From an uncultured Oscillospiraceae bacterium (GTDB taxonomy: Bacteria; Bacillota_A; Clostridia; Oscillospirales; Oscillospiraceae), in contig CAJTTS010000053.1 in the NCBI GenBank assembly GCA_910579155.1, positions 1-22,162 of the forward strand: a stretch of DNA of 22,162 nt, given 5' to 3'. How positions within the stretch are numbered: the stretch's first letter is position 1; each line of letters begins with the position of its first letter. The notes beneath the pieces were generated by a model. The model ran no database searches. It was not told the DNA's origin and saw only the letters and a program-made list of their open reading frames with translations. A program made the position numbers and the translations under genes. This document shows positions 16,906 to 22,162 of this stretch, in pieces.

Positions 16906-18874
16906 CAGGAAATTTTATATCACCACACCCATATACTACCCGTCCGGCAAGCTGCACATCGGCCACGCCTACTGCACGGTGGCCACCGACGCCATGGCCC
17001 GGTACAAGCGGCTGAGCGGCTATGACGTGATGTTCCTCACCGGCACCGACGAGCACGGCCAAAAGATTGAGGACAAGGCCAAGGAGGCGGGGGTCACCCC
17101 CCAGCAGTTTGTGGACGATATCGTCACCGCCCCCGGCGGGGTGCTGGATTTGTGGAAGCTGATGAACATCAAGTATGACCGGTTCATCCGCACCACCGAC
17201 GATTACCACGTGTCCGCCATCCAGAAGATTTTCAAGCAGATGCACGACAACGGCGACATCTACAAGGGAGCGTACAAGGGCAAATACTGCAAGCCCTGCG
17301 AATCCTTCTGGACGGAATCCCAACTGGTGGACGGCAAGTGCCCCGACTGTGGCCGGGAGGTGGCGGACGCGGAGGAGGAGGCCTACTTCTTCCGGGCGTC
17401 CAAGTACGCGGACCGGGTCCGGGACCTGCTGCTGAACACCGACTTCCTGGAACCCCGGAGCCGGGTAAACGAGATGGTGAACAACTTCATCGACTGCGAG
17501 GGCGGCTTGCAGGACCTGTGCGTGTCCCGCACCTCCTTCACCTGGGGCGTGCCGGTGGACTTCGATCCAGGCCATGTGGTCTACGTGTGGCTGGACGCGC
17601 TGTTCAACTATATGACTGCGCTGGGTTATCAAAACGATAAATATCACGATGTGGAAAAGTTCTGGCCCGCCGACGTCCACTTTATGGGCAAGGAGATTGT
17701 CCGGTTCCATTCCATCTACTGGCCCGCCTTCCTCATGAGCCTGAATCTGCCTCTGCCGAAAAAGGTATACGGCTCCGGTTGGCTGCTGCTGGACGGCGGC
17801 AAGATGGGCAAGAGCACCGGCAACGTGGTGGACCCCTACCTGCTGGCGGAGCGCTACGGCGTGGACGCTCTGCGGTTCTTCCTGATGCGTTCCTTCCCCT
17901 TCGGCTCCGATGGCAATTTCTCCAACGAGCTGCTGATCCAGACCATCAACGTGGATTTGGCCAACGATCTGGGCAACCTGGTGAGCCGCACCACCGCCAT
18001 GGCGGAGAAGTATTTCGGCGGCATGCTGCCCGAGGCCCGTCAGGCCGACCCCGAGCTGGACGACAGCTTGATTTCCCTGGCCTCCGGATTGCGGGGACGC
18101 TATGAGGAGCAGATGGAGAAATACCAGTTCCACAATGCTCTGGAGGAGATTTTCAAGGTCATCCAGCGGGCCAACAAGTATATCGACGAGAACGCCCCCT
18201 GGGCCTTGGCCAAGGACATGGACGCCAACGGCTCCCGCCTTGCCACCGTCCTCTACAATCTGCTGGAGGCCGTCCGGGTGTGTACGGTGCTGCTGCTCCC
18301 CTTCATGCCCGAGAGCTGCGACAAGATTTTCGCCCAGATCGGCGGGTCGGAAGCCGCCCGAACCTGGGACAGCGCCGCCCGGTGGGGGGTCCTGCCCGCC
18401 GGCGTGTCCGTCGCCAAGGGCGAGAATCTGTTCCCCCGCATCGACATGAACAAGGAGCTGGCGGAGCTGGAGAAGCTCCAGAAGGAGGCCAAAAAAGCCG
18501 CCCTGCCCGCCATCGAGATCGAACCCCAGTTGGAGGAAAAGGTGGACTTTGACACCTTCTGTAAATCCGACTTCCGGGCTGTGAAGGTGAAGGACTGCCA
18601 GAATGTGAGGAAGTCCGATAAGCTGCTGAAGTTCACTCTGGACGACGGAACGGGCACAGACCGCCAGATCCTGTCCGGGATCGCCAAATGGTACAAGCCG
18701 GAAGAGCTCATCGGCAAGACCCTGGTGGCCATCGTCAACCTGCCCCCCCGCAAGATGATGGGACAGGAGAGCCAAGGCATGCTCATCTCCGCCGTGCATA
18801 CTGAAAAGGGCGAGGAGTGCTTGCACCTGCTCATGGTGGACGACGCCATCCCCGCCGGGGCCAAGCTGTGCTGA
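16898..18874 (+). CDS. metG: Methionyl-tRNA synthetase
   Basis: Charges tRNA(Met) with methionine, 658 residues. The class I signatures are HIGH at 20-23 and KMGKS at 302-306, a common variant of KMSKS. Four cysteines (131, 134, 148, 151; CKPC and CPDC) form a zinc knuckle. The anticodon-binding helical domain follows to about 530, and the last 105 residues or so are the EMAP-like OB-fold tRNA-binding and dimerisation domain (DFRAVKVKDCQNV ... PPRKMMGQESQGM). AGGAGG lies nine bases upstream of the ATG. There is no T-box leader; it is driven as the last gene of the dnaB-metG cluster. Confidence 0.98.
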   Translation: MNDRKFYITTPIYYPSGKLHIGHAYCTVATDAMARYKRLSGYDVMFLTGTDEHGQKIEDKAKEAGVTPQQFVDDIVTAPGGVLDLWKLMNIKYDRFIRTTDDYHVSAIQKIFKQMHDNGDIYKGAYKGKYCKPCESFWTESQLVDGKCPDCGREVADAEEEAYFFRASKYADRVRDLLLNTDFLEPRSRVNEMVNNFIDCEGGLQDLCVSRTSFTWGVPVDFDPGHVVYVWLDALFNYMTALGYQNDKYHDVEKFWPADVHFMGKEIVRFHSIYWPAFLMSLNLPLPKKVYGSGWLLLDGGKMGKSTGNVVDPYLLAERYGVDALRFFLMRSFPFGSDGNFSNELLIQTINVDLANDLGNLVSRTTAMAEKYFGGMLPEARQADPELDDSLISLASGLRGRYEEQMEKYQFHNALEEIFKVIQRANKYIDENAPWALAKDMDANGSRLATVLYNLLEAVRVCTVLLLPFMPESCDKIFAQIGGSEAARTWDSAARWGVLPAGVSVAKGENLFPRIDMNKELAELEKLQKEAKKAALPAIEIEPQLEEKVDFDTFCKSDFRAVKVKDCQNVRKSDKLLKFTLDDGTGTDRQILSGIAKWYKPEELIGKTLVAIVNLPPRKMMGQESQGMLISAVHTEKGEECLHLLMVDDAIPAGAKLC

Positions 18875-18900
18875 TATCTCTTTTCACCGCCTGAAAGCGG

Positions 18901-18929
18901 TAGACATTGCCGTATGGTTGTGTTATAAT
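18901..18929 (+). promoter_or_regulatory. Promoter of the lipoprotein-tatD unit
   Basis: TAGACA (18901-18906) is 17 bases from TATAAT (18924-18929), which is preceded by TGT, an extended -10. Transcription would start near 18936, leaving a leader of about 115 bases. A short inverted repeat, ACCGC (18886-18890) and GCGGT (18897-18901), abuts the -35 box and could be an operator or the remnant of a metG terminator. Confidence 0.8.
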
Positions 18930-19048
18930 GTCAGCGGTCGATTTTGCGCCGCTATTTCGGCCGTAAACCGTAAAACGGCTTGTAATCATGGTACAATAAA
19001 TCCCGCCGTGGAGCCGTTTTCACGGCGGGATCATTTTTGAGAAAGAAG
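18930..19048 (+). promoter_or_regulatory. Structured leader, possible attenuator or small RNA
   Basis: Between the promoter and the lipoprotein start, the transcript can form a terminator-like hairpin (19002-19029). Its loop bases AGCCGTTTT (19012-19020) are perfectly complementary to AAAACGGCT at 18972-18980. That upstream segment can in turn pair with GCCGT at 18960-18964. Such competing pairings are typical of attenuators. Alternatively the promoter and hairpin define a small RNA of about 100 bases. It matches no riboswitch class I can recognise. Confidence 0.45.
19002..19038 (+). terminator. Terminator-like hairpin upstream of the lipoprotein gene
   Basis: CCCGCCGTG (19002-19010) and CACGGCGGG (19021-19029) form a perfect 9-bp stem with a 10-base loop; TTTTT comes after a 4-base ATCA gap. 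The gap before the T-run makes termination less certain. It may end metG read-through, act as an attenuator, or both. Confidence 0.6.
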
Positions 19049-19052
19049 TGTG

Positions 19053-19697
19053 ATGGATATGAAACGGTTGCTCTCTCTCCTTTTGGCATTGGTGATGCTG
19101 TTTTCCCTCACGGCCTGCTCGGAGGACGGCTTGACCCTGAACCCCAACAGCAAAACCAGTCCCCCCAGCACGGACGAGGTCAAGGACGACAACAATGACA
19201 CCGGCGAGGATGGTCTCATCCTCCCCGACGAGGACGGCCTTGCCGTGGGCTATGAGGGCGACACCCTGCACACGGCTTTCTTCGACATGACCATCGACAA
19301 TCCCCGCACCTGCGAGGAGTTCGACGGCCTCACCCCCACCGAGGGCTACAAGTTTCTGGTTGCCGACCTGACCCTGTACAATTACACCGACCACACCCAG
19401 CCCATGTTCGACACCGACTTCGAGGTAGTCTGGGACTTGGACGACGACGACGCCTGGGCCTGGCCCGAGTGCGACGAGGTGATGGGCGACGACGGCGAGA
19501 CAGACTACTTCGTCAGATCCGAGCAGCAGATCCCGGTAAGCTTCAATCTCGGCATCCACAAGACTCAGACCGGCGTGCTGCTCTACCAGGTTCCCGTGGA
19601 CACCCAGGACTATTTCATCACCTTCTACGAGGTGTTTGAGGACGGCACCGACGAGGGCCAGTATGGGGACGCCTTCTATGTCCGGTTCAGCGAATGA
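19053..19697 (+). CDS. Secreted acidic lipoprotein, DUF4352-like
   Basis: A predicted lipoprotein of 214 residues. The signal peptide MKRLLSLLLALVMLFSLTAC ends in the lipobox LTAC, with the lipidated cysteine at residue 22. A Ser/Thr/Pro/Asp linker (to about residue 65) leads to a beta-rich domain; GDTLHTAFFDMTIDNP and GYKFLVADLTLYNYTD resemble the DUF4352 (telokin-like immunoglobulin fold) pattern, a family found in clostridial lipoproteins without a settled function. The protein is strikingly acidic, with runs such as DLDDDDAW, so metal or cation binding is conceivable but unproven. Possible starts are GTG 19050, ATG 19053 and ATG 19059; only AAGAAG is available as a ribosome binding site, so the start is uncertain. 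The stop overlaps tatD by four bases. Confidence 0.85.
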   Translation: MDMKRLLSLLLALVMLFSLTACSEDGLTLNPNSKTSPPSTDEVKDDNNDTGEDGLILPDEDGLAVGYEGDTLHTAFFDMTIDNPRTCEEFDGLTPTEGYKFLVADLTLYNYTDHTQPMFDTDFEVVWDLDDDDAWAWPECDEVMGDDGETDYFVRSEQQIPVSFNLGIHKTQTGVLLYQVPVDTQDYFITFYEVFEDGTDEGQYGDAFYVRFSE

Positions 19698-20470
19698 GCA
19701 TCACGCTGTTCGACACCCACGCCCACTATGACTCCCGCAAGTTTGACGCCGACCGGGATGAGGTGCTGTCCGCCCTCCCCGGCCAGGGCGTGAAGCTGGT
19801 GGTCAACCCCGGTTGCGATCTTGCCAGTTCCGCCACGGCGGTGGAGCTGGCAAACCGCTATCCCTTTCTCTACGCCGCTGTAGGCGTCCACCCGGAGGAC
19901 TGCGGCGGGTGGACCGACGGGGACGTGGATGAGTTGCGGAAGCTGGCCGCCCGGCCCAAGGTGGTTGCCATTGGGGAGATCGGTCTGGACTACTACTGGC
20001 CGGAAAACCCGCCCAGAGAGCTCCAGCGGCGGGTGTTCCGGGCGCAGATGGCCCTGGCCCGGGAGTTGGACCTGCCCGTCATCGTCCATGACCGGGAGGC
20101 CCACGGGGACTCCATGGATATCATTCGGGAATTCCCGGAGGTTCGCGGGGTGTTCCACTGTTTCTCCGGCAGCGCGGAAATGGCCGGAGAGCTGGTGAAG
20201 CTGGGTTGGATGATCTCCTTTACCGGCGTGCTCACCTATAAAAATGCCCGCAAAGCGGTGGAAGCGGCCCAGGCCATCCCCATGGAGCGGTTGATGATCG
20301 AGACCGACAGCCCTTATATGGCCCCCGTCCCCTACCGGGGCGAGCGAAACCACTCTGGAAACGTGGTCCACATCTGCCGGCGGCTGGCGGAGATCAAGGG
20401 GATGGATCTGGAGCAATGTTCCAAAGTAACCCTGGAAAATGGCTGCCGTTTCTTCCAGATACGAGTTTGA
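19694..20470 (+). CDS. tatD: TatD family metal-dependent deoxyribonuclease
   Basis: Metal-dependent hydrolase of the TIM-barrel amidohydrolase type, 258 residues, usually a 3'-5' DNA exonuclease in repair or DNA turnover. The ligands are all visible: DTHAHYD (His9, His11), GEIGLDYYW (Glu95), VHDR (His132), FHCFSG (His155) and ETDSPY (Asp205). In many Firmicutes it lies directly downstream of metG; here it still follows metG, but with the lipoprotein gene and a promoter inserted between. The ATG overlaps the lipoprotein stop as ATGA, so translation is probably coupled. A terminator follows at 20504-20533. Confidence 0.96.
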   Translation: MSITLFDTHAHYDSRKFDADRDEVLSALPGQGVKLVVNPGCDLASSATAVELANRYPFLYAAVGVHPEDCGGWTDGDVDELRKLAARPKVVAIGEIGLDYYWPENPPRELQRRVFRAQMALARELDLPVIVHDREAHGDSMDIIREFPEVRGVFHCFSGSAEMAGELVKLGWMISFTGVLTYKNARKAVEAAQAIPMERLMIETDSPYMAPVPYRGERNHSGNVVHICRRLAEIKGMDLEQCSKVTLENGCRFFQIRV

Positions 20471-20503
20471 AAAGGATTTTTGTGGAAGCTGATGAAAAAA
20501 TGT

Positions 20504-20533
20504 TCCGAAATGTGTCCCTTTTCGGATTTTTTT
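20504..20533 (+). terminator. Intrinsic terminator after tatD
   Basis: TCCGAAA (20504-20510) pairs with TTTCGGA (20520-20526) around a 9-base loop, followed by seven Ts and preceded by a run of six As. This is a good intrinsic terminator, placed just before the csp promoter. Confidence 0.85.
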
Positions 20534-20543
20534 CAAAAATCCA

Positions 20544-20572
20544 TTGACAGTTTCTGACGCTAATGTTATACT
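20544..20572 (+). promoter_or_regulatory. Consensus promoter of the cold-shock gene
   Basis: A perfect TTGACA (20544-20549), 17-base spacing and TATACT (20567-20572) with a TGT extended -10. It is the strongest promoter in the window. Transcription would start near 20579, giving a 5' UTR of about 112 bases. Confidence 0.9.
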
Positions 20573-20603
20573 AACAATGGTTTTGATGTATGAACTGATT
20601 TGT

Positions 20604-20642
20604 GTTCGCCCCTTCGTACAGTCGAAAGGGGCGAACTTTTTT
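20604..20642 (+). terminator. Strong intrinsic terminator inside the csp 5' UTR (putative attenuator)
   Basis: GTTCGCCCCTT (20604-20614) pairs perfectly with AAGGGGCGAAC (20626-20636). CG/CG extends the stem past one bulged A, the loop is TACAGT, and six Ts follow at once. It lies about 25 bases after the predicted transcription start and 48 bases before the csp ATG. Unless read-through is permitted, transcripts would end at about 65 bases. A weak competing pairing exists: GAAC at 20592-20595 with GTTC at 20604-20607. Confidence 0.85.
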
Positions 20643-20690
20643 CTTCTACTTTCAAAACGAAATTTTTTACAAATTAGGAGGAATCAGGAA

Positions 20691-20909
20691 ATGAACGGTA
20701 CTGTGAAATGGTTCAACGCTGAAAAGGGCTACGGCTTCATCACCCCCGAGGATGGCTCCGAGGACGTGTTCGTCCACTTCTCCGCCATCGTGGCCGAGGG
20801 CTACAAGAAGCTGGTGGAGGGACAGAAGGTCACCTTCGAGACCGAGCCCGATCCCCGCGGCGCCAAGGGCGTGCGCGCCACCAACGTGGTCGCCCAGGCC
20901 GAGGCGTAA
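20691..20909 (+). CDS. Cold-shock protein (CspA family)
   Basis: Single-domain RNA chaperone of 72 residues, a five-stranded OB fold that melts RNA secondary structure and can act as an antiterminator. The RNA-binding motifs are KGYGFI (12-17) and VFVHF (26-30), and the N-terminus [16 protein letters not shown] is typical. AGGAGG sits nine bases before the ATG. The frame is open upstream to 20544, but that part holds the promoter and terminator, so the short form is correct. The long leader with a terminator hairpin suggests control by premature termination, perhaps by temperature or by Csp itself. A mobile element begins close downstream. Confidence 0.97.
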   Translation: MNGTVKWFNAEKGYGFITPEDGSEDVFVHFSAIVAEGYKKLVEGQKVTFETEPDPRGAKGVRATNVVAQAEA

Positions 20910-20985
20910 CGTTCTCAGTAAAAAAGCCTGCCGCGTTGTGGGGCGGTGACGTAAGAAAACATTTATAGCGAGGGTCGGCGTGGCG
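20910..20985. other. Putative chromosome/element junction (att-like region)
   Basis: The csp stop is followed by six As and GCCTGCCGC (20920-20934). This looks like the left arm of an intrinsic terminator, but the matching right arm (GCGGCAGGC plus Ts) is absent; GGGGCGGTGACG follows instead. The latter is only an imperfect mirror of the left half, as expected for hybrid attL/attR sites of serine recombinases. DNA beyond this point is visibly less GC-rich. The exact crossover dinucleotide cannot be fixed from one end. Confidence 0.4.
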
Positions 20986-21000
20986 TTAAGCTGCGCCGAC
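20974..21000. repeat. Inverted repeat spanning the recombinase stop codon
   Basis: GTCGGCG (20974-20980) and CGCCGAC (20994-21000) are perfect inverted copies, and two further inner bases (GC/GC) match after a two-base mismatch. The recombinase stop codon lies in the loop. No T-run follows on the minus strand, so a standard terminator is unlikely; a recombinase-binding arm or an mRNA 3' end structure is possible. Confidence 0.5.
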
Positions 21001-22162
21001 TTTCGCATTGTCATTGACTTGGGCAGTTTGGGATTGTTCCCGCGCTCCCTCAAAATCAAACGCACCAATGAAGTTGTAGACAATCTCAATCTCCCGGATT
21101 TTCACTCGCTTCTGCTGTTCGTCAGTGGTGTAGGTGTCGGACACTCTGATCTGCTCCACAAACTCCCGCAGGATGGTGGCGTCAAGCTGGGTCATGTCCG
21201 TGTACTTCTTCACCACAGAAATGAACTTTCTGACGTTGGTTTTCTTCTGCTCCTGCTGTTTCACTTCCTGCGCCAGCGTTTCTACAACGGCCTTTAACTG
21301 TGCCTGCTCCTGTTCGTAGTCACGGGACAGTTTGATGAAGCGGTCGTCCGACAGCTTGCCAGTGATGTTGTCCTCGTAAATCCGCTTGAAGATTACATCC
21401 AATTCCGCTATCCGCTTTTCAGACTGTGCAAGCACGGCCTTTTTCTGCGCCAGGGCCTTGTCACGCTCCTGCTGGCTCCGTTCCGCCGCCCGCTGGATAA
21501 AATCATCCTCATGCTGTGTCACATAGGAGATTGCTTCCCGCAGGTTCCGCAGTACGATTTCTTCCAGGACTACCCGGCGGATGGAGTGGGTCGTGCATAA
21601 GGTACGGTCTTTGCGATAGGTGGAGCAAATGTAATATTCCTGCTCCGGCTTGAAGTGGTTGGCCCGGCAAAGGTACATCTTGCCGCCGCAATCAGCACAG
21701 TACACCAGCCCGGAGAACATACCCATGTCCCCCATCTTGGTCGGGCGGCGTCTGGCCTGCCGGATATTCTGCACGACCAGGAACACGCTTTCCTCAATAA
21801 TCGCTTCTTGAGTATTTTCAAAAATCACCCATTCAGACGGATTGTTCCAAACCTTTTTCTTGCTCTTAAATGACGGCTTGGAGGTCTTGAAGTTCACCGT
21901 ATGGCCCAGGTACTCAACGCGCTCCAAAATACGGGAAACAGTTTCGTTTGTCCACTTGTAGGGATTGGCCGTAGGCGCATTACAGACCGGCAGGCCCTTT
22001 TCGTGGGCGTAGGCCGTAGGGTTCAATACCTTGTTCTGTTGCAGCCACTTGGCGATCTGCGTCGGCCCTAAACCGTCCACACACAGCGCAAAGATTTTCT
22101 GTACAACAGCCGCCGCTTCCTCGTCCACAATCCAGCGTTTCTTGTCCTCCGGGTCTTTCATG
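20986..22162 (-). CDS. Large serine recombinase, TndX/TnpX-like (partial, N-terminus outside window)
   Basis: Site-specific recombinase that excises and integrates a mobile element. The 391 visible residues begin inside the recombinase domain (DPEDKKRWIVDEEAAAVVQKIF, about 1-105). A zinc ribbon follows (CADC at 155-158, Cys179, Cys189), then a long charged coiled coil (about 205-300) and a C-terminal DUF4368-like region (about 305-375, DATILREFVEQIRVSD). The catalytic N-terminal resolvase domain with the active serine should lie to the right of the window; the frame is still open at the edge, and the Met near 22161 is very probably internal. No frameshift is seen. DUF4368-bearing members are typical of gut Firmicutes conjugative and mobilisable elements. 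Confidence 0.92.
   Translation of the reverse strand, partial: MKDPEDKKRWIVDEEAAAVVQKIFALCVDGLGPTQIAKWLQQNKVLNPTAYAHEKGLPVCNAPTANPYKWTNETVSRILERVEYLGHTVNFKTSKPSFKSKKKVWNNPSEWVIFENTQEAIIEESVFLVVQNIRQARRRPTKMGDMGMFSGLVYCADCGGKMYLCRANHFKPEQEYYICSTYRKDRTLCTTHSIRRVVLEEIVLRNLREAISYVTQHEDDFIQRAAERSQQERDKALAQKKAVLAQSEKRIAELDVIFKRIYEDNITGKLSDDRFIKLSRDYEQEQAQLKAVVETLAQEVKQQEQKKTNVRKFISVVKKYTDMTQLDATILREFVEQIRVSDTYTTDEQQKRVKIREIEIVYNFIGAFDFEGAREQSQTAQVNDNAKVGAA

Larger units (their letters stand above)
20936..22162. mobile_element. End of an integrated element carrying a large serine recombinase
   Basis: The recombinase gene points toward the boundary and stops just inside it, as TnpX/TndX-type genes do at the ends of Tn4451/Tn5397-like elements. 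The DNA is poorer in GC and differs in codon use from the housekeeping genes to the left. Only one end is in the window, so the size, cargo and type (transposon, conjugative element or prophage) are unknown. The left limit is approximate. Confidence 0.6.

Noticed and set aside
16853..18826. 657-codon minus-strand frame opposite metG
   Set aside because: Mirror of metG codons; metG has all signature motifs and a proper ribosome binding site, while this frame has none.
20544..20690. N-terminal extension of the cold-shock protein
   Set aside because: This stretch contains the promoter and an intrinsic terminator, and all Csp proteins of this type start at the MNGTVKWF position.
1..22162. CRISPR arrays, tRNA or rRNA genes
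   Set aside because: No regularly spaced direct repeats and no tRNA or rRNA signature were found by reading both strands.

Overview
The window reads as a piece of a GC-rich Firmicutes chromosome, most likely a gut clostridium of the Oscillospiraceae (Flavonifractor / Pseudoflavonifractor / Lawsonibacter-like). This rests on AGGAGG-type ribosome binding sites, GdpP, a clostridial-type V-ATPase operon, TTG/GTG starts, a DUF4352-like lipoprotein and a TndX-like large serine recombinase, all in GC-rich DNA. The taxonomic call is inference; no rRNA or other marker is present.

Layout. (1) 1-7230, minus strand: a V-type ATP synthase operon in the order G/H-I-K-E-C-F-A-B, cut by the window edge inside B (D is expected beyond it). 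A sigma-A-like promoter lies at 7298-7326, and the 5' leader carries a 9-bp all-G/C hairpin. (2) 7376-10059, plus strand: a divergent promoter drives gdpP (c-di-AMP phosphodiesterase) and rplI (L9), ending at an intrinsic terminator. (3) 10140-18874, plus strand: a tight housekeeping cluster dnaB - tilS - hpt - ftsH - lepB - unknown membrane protein - metG, most genes touching or overlapping. (4) 18901-20533, plus: an own promoter, a structured leader with a terminator-like hairpin, an acidic lipoprotein overlapping tatD by 4 bases, then a terminator. (5) 20544-20909, plus: a cold-shock protein gene whose 5' UTR contains a very strong intrinsic-terminator structure between promoter and start codon. 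(6) About 20935 to the window end, minus: the C-terminal part of a large serine recombinase at the edge of an integrated element that appears to have landed in the csp terminator.

How the parts fit. The V-ATPase keeps the Na+ ligand residues known from Enterococcus hirae NtpK, so it may pump Na+. It shares its intergenic region with gdpP, whose substrate c-di-AMP governs ion and osmotic balance in Firmicutes. The central cluster joins replication (DnaB), decoding (TilS, MetG, L9), purine salvage (Hpt) and membrane protein quality control and export (FtsH, LepB).

No clearly new multi-gene system is visible. The most unusual signals are regulatory and structural: terminator-like hairpins between promoter and gene in front of csp and of the lipoprotein-tatD pair, a hairpin that hides the ribosome binding site of V-ATPase subunit C right after the subunit E stop codon, and the apparent splitting of the csp terminator by a mobile element. 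The large open frames opposite ftsH, the V-ATPase genes and metG are judged to be GC-driven shadows.
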